NCBI GenBank assembly: GCA_002480015.1
Contig: DLQD01000147.1
Span: 1-17,431 of the forward strand
From: Opitutia bacterium UBA7441
GTDB taxonomy: Bacteria; Verrucomicrobiota; Verrucomicrobiia; Opitutales; Coraliomargaritaceae
DNA length: 17,431 nucleotides
Direction: 5' to 3'
In this document: positions 7,264 through 15,475 of the stretch, one piece after another
Position numbering within the stretch: the stretch's first letter is position 1
How the letters are laid out: every line of letters starts with the position of its first letter
Program-made: the position numbers and the translations under genes
The notes under the pieces: model-generated
Told to the model about the DNA's origin: nothing
Seen by the model: the letters and a program-made list of their open reading frames with translations, nothing else
Database searches by the model: none

Positions 7264-8904
7264 ATGAGCCATCGCGCTTTTCTACCGGGACAACTCCGGC
7301 TCATCCTTGCCATGACCCTAGTGCATGTTCTCGGGTGGTTTGCCTACTTCAGTCAGATACCTGCGGGAAACTACCCCAGTGAAGCGGCACACTCTACGCT
7401 CGAAGCAGCTATCGCTTTAGCGGATGCTATGCCTACGAGTGATTCTGGGCACTCTCTTTACACTTACATACTCTCGCTCCTCGCCCACATTTTCGGTGAT
7501 ACCGGTGAACTAACCTCTGCCGCGCGTGGACTCAACGTACTCGCCCTTGTCATAGCGGCAGGCTTTACCGCGTCCGCAGCGGGTGAGTACTGGAGGCGCA
7601 ATCGAGCCGTTTGGATAGGAGGCTTGCTCGTGGGACTCAACCCCGTGCTTGTCTTCTGGGCAGGCGAAGTCAGCCCAATCCTCTTGGCTACAGCCTGCAC
7701 GAGTTCTGCGTTTTACTTCGGGCAGCGCTGGATGCGCCGCAGTAGTATCCGCGACAGCCTAAGGATCGCCGTCTGCTTTAGCCTGGCTTCGTTGCTAGAA
7801 ACAACCCTACTGCCCATCGCACTGCTCTGGCCATTCATCGCTTACCTACTGCCTCATCGGGAACGCGTCCTCCACTTTATTCTCGCACTTATTCCGACTG
7901 CAGTGATCTTCAGCGCAGCTCTCGTATTCAGCTTACAACTACAGGATTCTTTTCAATGGGGCTTCGAGCAAATTGGACAAGGCATGTATCGCGCACTGGG
8001 CTACCAGGAGAGCTACGACGACAAAAGCTTCAGTCTTTATCGTCAGCTTCACTTTATCCTATTCCTCAACCCCATACACTGGGGCGCACTTTTTATCCTA
8101 GCAGTCGGAGGAGCTTATGTCCGCTTAAAAGATGGGCACCGTGGCCGCAGCATCTTGCTGGCGTTGTTAACACTTACCCTCTTTGCCCTGAGCTTAGCAG
8201 TCAACCAGAGTGGCACTCAGGCACGCGCCAGCCTGCTGCCCCTACTCGCGATCATGGCAGGCGGCATCACGCTAATCCCCAAGATTTGGAAACATGCCGG
8301 TCGACCTACACGCCGTAAGATATTAATCGGCGCCGTCTTAATCGGAATTTTTGTTTATGCTGGCTTATTCATCGGCACGCCCCAGTCTCACACATGGGAG
8401 CGCGACTATGTCTATTTAGCCGAGGCTAACATCCACCTCGGCAATAACGGTCGTGCCACCACTTGGGCAGAGAAGGCCCTCGAGCTCAACCCCACGCGGA
8501 GCGACATGCAGGAAGTCCTCGTGATCGCTCAGTTCAACGATTGGTCGACAGATCACCAACAAAGAACGCTCCCGATCGAAATGACCCGGGAACTACTCGA
8601 AGTGAGTCGTAAAACTAGCAGCAGCCCCACCATCCAATCGATACAGGCCATCTACCTCTACAAGCTACGAGAGGTCGAAGCCGCCCGTGAAATCTGGCAG
8701 ACTACCCGCGAAGAGAGTGCACTTGCCCTACTTTGCCTCTACTGGATCGGAGCCGTCACCGAACTGTCGCTCAACGAAAGTATGAGCTACACCCAGAGCC
8801 CGTATTACAAACTACTTGAACAAGCCGCCCAAATCGATCGCAATGCACTCGGCTACGGCGAAACCGAAAAACTCATCGATAACATATTGGCCTTCGCGTA
8901 TTAA
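7264..8904 (+). CDS. Polytopic membrane protein with TPR-like C-terminus (GT-C glycosyltransferase-like)
   Basis: A 546-residue membrane protein starting 11 bases after proA. About ten hydrophobic segments are visible (near 12-29, 88-108, 115-133, 137-152, 167-195, 203-224, 261-286, 296-313, 320-338, 352-370). The loop after the first segment (NYPSEAAHSTLEAAI, 36-50) and the overall plan resemble GT-C/PMT-type integral glycosyltransferases, which use lipid-linked sugars on the outer face, but the expected Asp/Glu motif is only partly there. From about 380 on the protein is soluble and helical; YLAEANIHLGNNGRATTWAE (384-403) followed by KALELNP fits one TPR unit. Family and substrate are not recognised; it could be a non-catalytic membrane protein. 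It ends 36 bases before the convergent mraY. Confidence 0.85.
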   Translation: MSHRAFLPGQLRLILAMTLVHVLGWFAYFSQIPAGNYPSEAAHSTLEAAIALADAMPTSDSGHSLYTYILSLLAHIFGDTGELTSAARGLNVLALVIAAGFTASAAGEYWRRNRAVWIGGLLVGLNPVLVFWAGEVSPILLATACTSSAFYFGQRWMRRSSIRDSLRIAVCFSLASLLETTLLPIALLWPFIAYLLPHRERVLHFILALIPTAVIFSAALVFSLQLQDSFQWGFEQIGQGMYRALGYQESYDDKSFSLYRQLHFILFLNPIHWGALFILAVGGAYVRLKDGHRGRSILLALLTLTLFALSLAVNQSGTQARASLLPLLAIMAGGITLIPKIWKHAGRPTRRKILIGAVLIGIFVYAGLFIGTPQSHTWERDYVYLAEANIHLGNNGRATTWAEKALELNPTRSDMQEVLVIAQFNDWSTDHQQRTLPIEMTRELLEVSRKTSSSPTIQSIQAIYLYKLREVEAAREIWQTTREESALALLCLYWIGAVTELSLNESMSYTQSPYYKLLEQAAQIDRNALGYGETEKLIDNILAFAY

Positions 8905-8940
8905 AGTTAGAACCCGACTTTTAGCCTCCGCCTCACACGC

Positions 8941-10041
8941 TTACCGCAGCTTCAACGTGGCCAGTCCAGCCATCGCGAAAATGAGCGAGAGTATCCAGAA
9001 ACGGATCACGACTTTGTTCTCGTGCCAGCCTTTGAGTTCAAAGTGGTGGTGAATGGGCGACATACGGAAGATGCGCTTCTTGCGCAATTTGAAAGAGCCG
9101 ACCTGCAGGATGACCGAGCTGACCTCCATCACGAAGATGCCCCCGACAATGATAAGGGTGAGTGGTTGGTGCACCATGAAGGCGATGATCCCAATCAAAC
9201 CGCCGAGGGCGAGCGAGCCGGTGTCCCCCATAAATACTTCGGCCGGGTGAGAATTGTACCACAGGAAGGCGAGACTTGCACCGAGTAGTGCGGCGCAGAC
9301 CACAGCCAACTCCCCCACTCCGGGAATATAACTGATGAAAAGGTAGTCCGAGATAATGACATTCCCGGCCGCATAGGCCATGATAGCGTAGGCCAGCGCC
9401 ACGGTCACGGTGCAACCGATGGCCAGGCCGTCGACGCCATCGGTCAGATTGATGGCATTGCTGGAACCTGAGAGGATAAGAAACAAAAAGGGCGCGAGGA
9501 AGAAGAGCGACATTTCTGTCACCACAACGTCTTTGTAAAACGGCACCCAGAACTCGCGCATCTTGGCCGCCGATTCGGGCGAGCTGAGCAGTAGAAGTAA
9601 GGCGATGGCAGTGAGCGCAGCTTGCCCGAGCAGTTTCCAACGGCCGGACAAGCCTTTACTGTTGGCCTTGGACACTTTGAGGTAATCGTCGAGAAAACCG
9701 ATCACCGTAAGCCCGAGATAAATAATGAGAGCGGTGTAAACGTAAATGTTGGGGCGTGCCCAGAGCACCGCACTGCCCACGACGGAGACGCAGATCATGA
9801 GTCCACCCATGGTGGGGGTCTGAGCCTTGCTGGCGTGAAGTTCGGCCAGCTCGCCGACTTCGTCCTTGCCCCGAAAGGCCTGCCGCGCGCGAAGTGAGCG
9901 GAGCTTGGCGAAGAGCCAGGGACCAACTAGAAAGCCTATGCCCAAAGCCGTCATACCAGCGAAGGCCGCGCGAAGTGTCAAATAACGGAAGAGACGGAGA
10001 GGTCCGAAGATGTTTTCGAAGTCGGCTAGGTAGGAGAGCAT
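8941..10041 (-). CDS. mraY: Phospho-N-acetylmuramoyl-pentapeptide transferase
   Basis: MraY moves phospho-MurNAc-pentapeptide from UDP to undecaprenyl phosphate in the inner membrane, making lipid I. The 366-residue length and ten-helix plan are usual. Family marks are KAQTPTMGGLMI (72-83), the aspartate pair in GFLDDYLKV (115-123), SSNAINLTDGVDGLAIG (193-209), EVFMGDTGSLALGG (268-281) and the histidine cluster MSPIHHHFELKGW (327-339). It is the last gene of this cluster and converges with the membrane-protein gene, with only 36 bases between stops and no terminator hairpin seen. The 42-base spacer to murF holds a direct repeat of ttaaaagt and no Shine-Dalgarno sequence. Confidence 0.99.
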   Translation of the reverse strand: MLSYLADFENIFGPLRLFRYLTLRAAFAGMTALGIGFLVGPWLFAKLRSLRARQAFRGKDEVGELAELHASKAQTPTMGGLMICVSVVGSAVLWARPNIYVYTALIIYLGLTVIGFLDDYLKVSKANSKGLSGRWKLLGQAALTAIALLLLLSSPESAAKMREFWVPFYKDVVVTEMSLFFLAPFLFLILSGSSNAINLTDGVDGLAIGCTVTVALAYAIMAYAAGNVIISDYLFISYIPGVGELAVVCAALLGASLAFLWYNSHPAEVFMGDTGSLALGGLIGIIAFMVHQPLTLIIVGGIFVMEVSSVILQVGSFKLRKKRIFRMSPIHHHFELKGWHENKVVIRFWILSLIFAMAGLATLKLR

Positions 10042-10083
10042 TTAAAAGTAGTTAAAAGTGCGTGGCGAAGAGTGAAAGTGACG

Positions 10084-11436
10084 CTATCGAAGACCTTCTG
10101 GTAGCAGTTTTTCGAGTTGGTAGCTGCGGCTGCCTTTGAGAAAGATGGCTCCTTCGAATTGGGCAACGGTGGATTTTATTTTTTCGATATTTGCAGCGCG
10201 TTCAAGGTGTCTGACGGCAATTTCTTCGGACAATGCGCCGTTTTCGTAGGCTAGGGTGAGGTCGTCAGGGCCGATGAATGCAGCGCGGTCTTGCGGACGC
10301 AAACGGAGGAGGCGGCCGATGGCGGCATGCTGCTCTGCAGCGGCTACCCCAAGTTCGTTCATAGCGCCTAGTATATAGAAACATGGGACATCTTGCGGTG
10401 TGCTCCGATCGAAGGCGTCGAGTGCGTCGACCATCGAGGACGGATTGGCGTTGTAGCAATCAATATAAAAGGTCTGCGCGCCGAGCGTGGCAATACGTCC
10501 ACGGTTTCCGACAGGGCGCCATGCTTCGATCCGTTGGCGGATGTCGGCCTCGGCAATACCAAGTTCGCGCGCGGCGACAATGGCGAGCGCAGCATTGGTT
10601 GCCATGCCATGACTGGGACTTGCAATGGCGTAACTCTGGCTGCCAAGACAGAGTGTTTGTTCTACAATTTTATAATAAACCATTTTTCGAACTGGAAGCG
10701 CGGGCACAGGCTCTCCTTCTGACAGTAGCACGATGGCGCGGTCGGCGAGCGCGGCGTAGGCGGGGTAGCCGAGCGCTTCGGCGGGGAGGATGAGGGGTGA
10801 ATCTTGGGCGGCGTGCCGTACTAAGAGTGATTTCTCGGCCGCAATATTCGCCTCCGAGCCGAGCAGTTCGAGGTGAGCGGCACCGATATTGGTCAGCACA
10901 TTGAGATCGGCTCTGATCATTTGCCCGAGCGCAGCCATCTCGCCGGATTGATTGATACCGGCCTCGATCACAGCGAAATCCTGACAGCTTGGATCGAGCC
11001 CAAAAAGTGTCATGGGCACACCGATGAGGTTATTCCAGTTGCCCGCAGTCGCGTGGCATGTGTCGCCGAGGAGGCAGCGGAGTATTTCTTTGGTCGAAGT
11101 CTTGCCGCAACTGCCGGTCACCGCGACGACTGGCTGGGTGAACTGCCTGCGGACAGCGGCGGCGATCATACCGAGGGCCGCAAGGCTGTCCGCGACCTGG
11201 AGCTGCGGCAAAGAGAGCTCTTGGGCCTGTTCGACCAGCGCCGCGACTGCCCCACCCTTCGCGGCCTGCTCGATGAAGTCGTGCCCGTCACGCGCGCCAC
11301 CACTGAGGGCGACGAAGCATTGCCCAGGCTGTATCTGACGGGCGTCAAAGCAGAAACCGTTGATCGATGCGGGCGGTTCGCCGACCCAAGATCCCCCCGA
11401 CCATGCGGATAGTTTCTGTGGATCGAAGAATGGCAT
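10084..11436 (-). CDS. murF: UDP-N-acetylmuramoyl-tripeptide--D-alanyl-D-alanine ligase
   Basis: MurF adds D-Ala-D-Ala to UDP-MurNAc-tripeptide with ATP, finishing the soluble cell-wall precursor that MraY next uses. The 450-residue product has the three Mur-ligase domains. The ATP loop VVAVTGSCGKTSTKEI covers about 103-118, with the lysine at 112. Further marks are AGNWNNLIGVPMTLF (131-145), NIGAAHLELLGS in the central domain and FYIDCYNANPSSM at the start of the C-terminal domain. The ATG at 11436 fits the family; a TTG at 11448 would add four residues. The start lies 34 bases after the murE stop. No good Shine-Dalgarno sequence is visible, so translation may depend on coupling within the operon mRNA. 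Confidence 0.98.
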   Translation of the reverse strand: MPFFDPQKLSAWSGGSWVGEPPASINGFCFDARQIQPGQCFVALSGGARDGHDFIEQAAKGGAVAALVEQAQELSLPQLQVADSLAALGMIAAAVRRQFTQPVVAVTGSCGKTSTKEILRCLLGDTCHATAGNWNNLIGVPMTLFGLDPSCQDFAVIEAGINQSGEMAALGQMIRADLNVLTNIGAAHLELLGSEANIAAEKSLLVRHAAQDSPLILPAEALGYPAYAALADRAIVLLSEGEPVPALPVRKMVYYKIVEQTLCLGSQSYAIASPSHGMATNAALAIVAARELGIAEADIRQRIEAWRPVGNRGRIATLGAQTFYIDCYNANPSSMVDALDAFDRSTPQDVPCFYILGAMNELGVAAAEQHAAIGRLLRLRPQDRAAFIGPDDLTLAYENGALSEEIAVRHLERAANIEKIKSTVAQFEGAIFLKGSRSYQLEKLLPEGLR

Positions 11437-11470
11437 ATCAGGCGTCAATTTAAGTAACTGAATGTCGATT

Positions 11471-12940
11471 CTAAATTTTCTTCAGCCGAAGCAAGTCGCG
11501 AGCTACGTGGCGATCGTCGAAAGGAATCACGGTACCATCGAACTCTTGATAGGCTTCGTGTCCCTTACCGGCGATCAGGACGCAGTCTTGGGGGCGTGCG
11601 GCATCAAGGGCGAGCGAAATGGCGTGTTTACGGTCGTTGACGTAGTGAGCATTTTCGCTGCCTGCTACATCACGCATGTCAGCGAAAATCTGATCAATCG
11701 ACTCGGTGCGGGGATTGTCTGAAGTCACGTAGACCTCGTCCGCACCGTCCAGCGCCGCACGCAGCATGGGCGCACGCTTGGTGCGATCGCGGTCACCGCC
11801 GCACCCGAAAACGACAATCACACGTCCTAGTGTAATTTCCCGAAGCATCTCGCAGGCGTGAGCCAGTGCGTCGTCCGTATGCGCATAGTCGACGAGGACA
11901 TTGAACGGCTGCCCTTCGTCAATACGCTCCATGCGACCAGGGACTCCGGGGAAGCTCTGCAGGCGCTCGAGAATCATCTCGAGGCCATGCCCTTTGGCGC
12001 GTGCGATGGCCAGGGCGGCAAGCAAGTTGCTCACATTGTAGCGACCAAGTAGGGGCGAACTGACGCCGACACTACCTTCAGGCCAGCTTAGTTGGAACTC
12101 GGTGCGATCGGCAAAGAGTTTAACTTGATCGGCACGAAGGACGGCCTCGACTCCGATACCGAATGTGCTAGCCTCGATGCCCTCAGGCAATTCGCCCAAG
12201 AGACGGCGACCATAAGCGCAATCAATATTAATCACGGCCTGACGCGGACAACGCCCGGTCTCGCCAGTGAAGAGACGCTTTTTGACCTGGTAGTAGGCCT
12301 CCATCGATTTGTGGTAATCAATGTGATCCTGGGTCAGGTTAAGAAAAGCGGCCACATCCACATCCACGCCGTAAGTGCGCTTTTGATCGATGCCGTGCGA
12401 GCTGACCTCCATGACGGCCTCAGTGCAATGATTGTCGACCATCTGCGCAAGCAATGCATAGATATCGACCGACTCCGGAGTTGTGCGGAAAGAGGGCAAG
12501 GTGCGCTGACCCAGGTCATAGCGGATCGTGCCTAGCAAACCGACGCTGTCCTGTCCTCCGATTAGGTGCTGTGTGAGCATGGAGACAGTCGTCTTGCCGT
12601 TTGTACCGGTGATACCAGTGATGCCGAGCTTGGTATCAGGCGTGCCGTAGAACTTACGTGAAATCAGTGCCAGGGTCGTGCGCACATCCGCGACCTGGAT
12701 GTAGTCAATCGGGAAATGACTGCCCAAGTTTTCCTCGGTTACGATGGCGACTGCGCCACGATCCACCGCTTCTTCAACAAAAAGATTACCATCCGTCCGC
12801 AGACCCCCGATCGCGAAGAAAAGCGCACCGGGAACGACACGTCGACTATCGGTGATCAGACAAGTCACTGTGCTATCCTGACGCAACTTCCGGCCAGAAG
12901 TCTCTAACCCGGCAAGTAGCTGACTGATACGTGGATTCAT
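11471..12940 (-). CDS. murE: UDP-N-acetylmuramoyl-L-alanyl-D-glutamate--2,6-diaminopimelate ligase
   Basis: MurE adds the third stem amino acid to UDP-MurNAc-dipeptide with ATP. The 489-residue product shows the N-terminal substrate domain (LITDSRRVVPGALFFAIGG, 28-46), the ATP loop GITGTNGKTTVSML (109-122), MEVSSHGIDQKR (177-188) and the carbamylated-lysine region DHIDYHKSMEAYYQVK (205-220). The C-terminal motif is DNPRTES (408-414); DNPR is the form associated with meso-diaminopimelate rather than lysine. The ATG at 12940 is chosen because GAGGT lies 5 bases before it (12946-12950), one of the better ribosome sites in the window. An in-frame ATG at 13054 would overlap ftsI and add 38 atypical residues. 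Confidence 0.98.
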   Translation of the reverse strand: MNPRISQLLAGLETSGRKLRQDSTVTCLITDSRRVVPGALFFAIGGLRTDGNLFVEEAVDRGAVAIVTEENLGSHFPIDYIQVADVRTTLALISRKFYGTPDTKLGITGITGTNGKTTVSMLTQHLIGGQDSVGLLGTIRYDLGQRTLPSFRTTPESVDIYALLAQMVDNHCTEAVMEVSSHGIDQKRTYGVDVDVAAFLNLTQDHIDYHKSMEAYYQVKKRLFTGETGRCPRQAVINIDCAYGRRLLGELPEGIEASTFGIGVEAVLRADQVKLFADRTEFQLSWPEGSVGVSSPLLGRYNVSNLLAALAIARAKGHGLEMILERLQSFPGVPGRMERIDEGQPFNVLVDYAHTDDALAHACEMLREITLGRVIVVFGCGGDRDRTKRAPMLRAALDGADEVYVTSDNPRTESIDQIFADMRDVAGSENAHYVNDRKHAISLALDAARPQDCVLIAGKGHEAYQEFDGTVIPFDDRHVARDLLRLKKI

Positions 12941-13025
12941 TGGCGACCTCTTAAGTTCATTAACAGCGGCTAGATTGAATCGGCGAGAGTAGGCTTGGCG
13001 GGAACTGGCAGCAGAGAGCAGTGTA

Positions 13026-14840
13026 CTAATTTGAAATTCGGCTAGACCGATCATAGATAGAAGGTTGTAAATTAACGAAGGAAGCGTCCGACCGCGCGGG
13101 GCGGATGCCTAAATATGCGATGCAGGCCTCGGCGATGTTACGAAAGGCGGGAGCTGCCACCGATCCGCCGTAGCCGACACCCTTTGAACTCGGATCATCG
13201 ACGACCACGGTGATGACAAGTGCCGGATTATCCGCCGGGAAGAAACCACTGAAGGAGGCGACGTGGTGCTGCCTGGAATAGCTACCGTTGATGATTTTTT
13301 GTGTTGTGCCTGTTTTACCAGCGACGTCGTAGTTATCGATCGAGGCGCGACGCGCAGTGCCGTCCACACCGACCACATCCGCAAGCATGCTGGCCACTGT
13401 CTTGGCCACTTCTGTTGAGATGACGCGGCGCTTAGCCTTTGGATTAAAACGGATCACATCGTTGCCCGATATATCAAAGACACGCTTTGCCAACATTGGC
13501 TCCATCAGGACGCCGCCATTAGCAATCACGGACATGGCTGAGTGGACTTGCATGGGGGTGGCGCTGATAGCGTGCCCCATAGGTAGACGAGTGATAGTCA
13601 AACCGTCCCAGTTGCGGGGCGCGTGCAAAGTTCCAGAGATTTCGCCACCGAGATCGCAGCCCGTCTTTTCACCAAACCCGAAACTGGCTGCGTAGTCGTG
13701 CAACCGTTGGTCTCCCAGCATTAGCCCGAGGTGGGCGGCACCTCGGTTGCTGGACTTCACGACGATGTCATGCATTGAGAGATTTTCATAGGTATGATGG
13801 TCGTCGGGCAACGAAAGCGTGCGCCCCTTATAGCTGACTCGCTTCACCCCTGTTTGAAACATATCACGGGGATGTACGATACCTTCGTTTAAGGCTGCAG
13901 CAGCCGGAACGATTTTAAATGTGGAGCCGGGCTCGAAAACATCCGTCAATGCACGATTACGCTGATGACTGATCGGATACTTTTCGGTATTGTAAAATTC
14001 GTTGGGATCGTAGGTCGGATAGTTAGCCATGGCGAGCACGGCACCGGTGGCGGGTTGGCTGACGATGATGCTGATACCCTTAGGATCAAATTCCTCAGCG
14101 AGGTGCGCGATTTCGGCCTCGACTATGTGTTGCACCATTTGATCGATACTCAGCTCGACATTCAGCCCGTCCGATGGTTCGACTTCACGCTCACGGTATT
14201 GTGCAAGCTCGTGACGCTTGCCGTCGCGCTCGGTTTCGCGCCAGCCGTCCTGGCCGCGCAGATAATAGTCAAAAAAACGTTCAATCCCAGTGACCGGGGT
14301 CTCCTCTTTGTTCACATAACCGAGCACATGCGAGGCAAGCTGTGCAGCAGGATAGGCGCGGCTATGGCTCTGGTTGCCATAGACCGCACGTAGCTTGAGC
14401 GCTTTAACGGCATCGTGGGTGGCCTCGTCGACGTCTTTGGCCAGAACAGCCCAACGGATGAGACGCACTTCCAAGCCATCTTCGGAGACCTTTCGGGTCT
14501 TTTCGCGAACCTTTGATTCGATCTCTTGCAAAGGTTTACCCAAAATCCGGGCTAGCTCAGGAAGCTTCTCCCTGTCTGCCTCGCTAAAGGCCTGAGGATC
14601 GGCACCTATATTATAGGTGGTTCGAGTCGTCGCGAGCAAGTTACCGCGAGTATCGACGATATTGCCGCGGCGCGCCTCGACGACGTTGACCATCTTACGA
14701 TTACCTTGAACGTGTTCGAGCAATGCCTCCTGGTTCCAAACATGTAAATAGAATAAGCGCCCAAGCAACACGCAGAAGGCGAAACCGACTGCCAGTGTAA
14801 TCAGCGATGAACGACCGCTCGATACGAAGGCTTTACTCAT
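13026..14840 (-). CDS. ftsI: Septal class B penicillin-binding protein (transpeptidase)
   Basis: FtsI/PBP3 cross-links septal peptidoglycan as a D,D-transpeptidase anchored in the inner membrane and working with FtsW. The 604 residues hold an N-terminal membrane anchor (about 12-33), the class B dimerisation/pedestal domain (EARRGNIVDTRGNLLATT, 55-72, is its typical start), then the transpeptidase domain. The active-site motifs are all intact: S-x-x-K as GSTFKI with the nucleophilic serine at 306, S-x-N as KSSNRG (363-365) and K-T-G as AGKTGTT (509-511). No PASTA domain follows. Gene position inside the mraZ-mraY cluster separates it from elongation-type PBP2. Nothing like a Shine-Dalgarno sequence precedes the ATG. 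Confidence 0.97.
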   Translation of the reverse strand: MSKAFVSSGRSSLITLAVGFAFCVLLGRLFYLHVWNQEALLEHVQGNRKMVNVVEARRGNIVDTRGNLLATTRTTYNIGADPQAFSEADREKLPELARILGKPLQEIESKVREKTRKVSEDGLEVRLIRWAVLAKDVDEATHDAVKALKLRAVYGNQSHSRAYPAAQLASHVLGYVNKEETPVTGIERFFDYYLRGQDGWRETERDGKRHELAQYREREVEPSDGLNVELSIDQMVQHIVEAEIAHLAEEFDPKGISIIVSQPATGAVLAMANYPTYDPNEFYNTEKYPISHQRNRALTDVFEPGSTFKIVPAAAALNEGIVHPRDMFQTGVKRVSYKGRTLSLPDDHHTYENLSMHDIVVKSSNRGAAHLGLMLGDQRLHDYAASFGFGEKTGCDLGGEISGTLHAPRNWDGLTITRLPMGHAISATPMQVHSAMSVIANGGVLMEPMLAKRVFDISGNDVIRFNPKAKRRVISTEVAKTVASMLADVVGVDGTARRASIDNYDVAGKTGTTQKIINGSYSRQHHVASFSGFFPADNPALVITVVVDDPSSKGVGYGGSVAAPAFRNIAEACIAYLGIRPARSDASFVNLQPSIYDRSSRISN

Positions 14841-14849
14841 GAAAATAAA

Positions 14850-15059
14850 TTACGCGGGGCGGTGGTTACAGTTGGATTTATGCAAGTTGGCCAAACTGCG
14901 CAACGTGTGCAGGGAGGGACGGAGCGGCTGCGCAAGATGCTGCGAGCTGGTTTGAGTGTTGGATAATGGAGTCTTTTTCACGCCCAGTTGGGCCGTTGAC
15001 TCTGCGTAAAGCGCCGCACGCTGAGCACGGCAACGGTAATAATTGGAGGTAATTTGCAT
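14850..15059 (-). CDS. Doubtful small ORF between ftsL-like gene and ftsI
   Basis: A 69-residue ORF that fills almost the whole 245-bp space between the ftsL-like gene and ftsI: it starts 26 bases after the one and stops 9 bases before the other. The predicted product (start MQITSNYYRCRAQRAALYAE) is basic, rich in Ser, Gln, Arg, His and Leu, has no membrane segment or signal peptide and matches no family I know. Only a weak ggaaa lies upstream of the ATG. In favour of a real gene are the fit to the space, the orientation and codon endings similar to neighbours. Against it is the odd composition. The alternative is a non-coding spacer with a promoter for ftsI. Confidence 0.4.
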   Translation of the reverse strand: MQITSNYYRCRAQRAALYAESTAQLGVKKTPLSNTQTSSQHLAQPLRPSLHTLRSLANLHKSNCNHRPA

Positions 15060-15085
15060 GACGTTTCCGGGTAGTTATTGGTTGC

Positions 15086-15463
15086 CTAACGGGAGGTATT
15101 GAGGTCGAGTAAAGCTAGATCCATGGAAACTTCATAGGGTTGAGAAACCGCATAGCTACGGCCAGTAGCCAGCTGGCGTTCCTGCACGAAGACCACTTGA
15201 TTTTCGACCGAAGGTCGGAGCACACCTGCGACTTTACCTTGTAAAACAACTGGTTGATGATAGCCGGCGATGCGCTCATCAAGGTAGCGTAACTTTCGGG
15301 AAGTCTCTGCGAGTTGCGATTCCAGCGCTTTACTGCTCTGCGCGGTGCGCGAGATCTGCTGCTGTATCCAAACGATAGCGAATGCACTGCCGACCGTGAC
15401 AACGATCATAGCGAAGATCAGGAAGATGACATGCTTGCGAGCGGTAGAGGAGAGTTTGAGCAT
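15086..15463 (-). CDS. FtsL-like cell division protein
   Basis: A 125-residue bitopic membrane protein. A short basic cytoplasmic tail (MLKLSSTARK) is followed by one transmembrane helix at about 11-32 and a heptad-like helical stretch at about 34-68 (QQQISRTAQSSKALESQL and on), the plan of FtsL/FtsB divisome proteins. These bind FtsQ and activate FtsWI. FtsL sequences are too variable to recognise by motif, so the call rests on topology plus position between rsmH and ftsI, where ftsL nearly always sits. The part after residue 70 is longer and more strand-like than in the E. coli protein. The start lies 12 bases after rsmH. Confidence 0.75.
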   Translation of the reverse strand: MLKLSSTARKHVIFLIFAMIVVTVGSAFAIVWIQQQISRTAQSSKALESQLAETSRKLRYLDERIAGYHQPVVLQGKVAGVLRPSVENQVVFVQERQLATGRSYAVSQPYEVSMDLALLDLNTSR

Positions 15464-15475
15464 AGGACGTTTTGG

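Noticed and set aside
8905..8940. Bidirectional terminator between the convergent genes
   Set aside because: No inverted repeat of useful length could be found in these 36 bases.
10873..11412. Plus-strand 179-codon ORF inside murF
   Set aside because: It is antisense to a clear murF, and its composition is that of a shadow frame.
12941..13054. Upstream ATG for murE overlapping ftsI
   Set aside because: The ATG at 12940 has a strong GAGGT site, and the extra 38 residues do not look like MurE.
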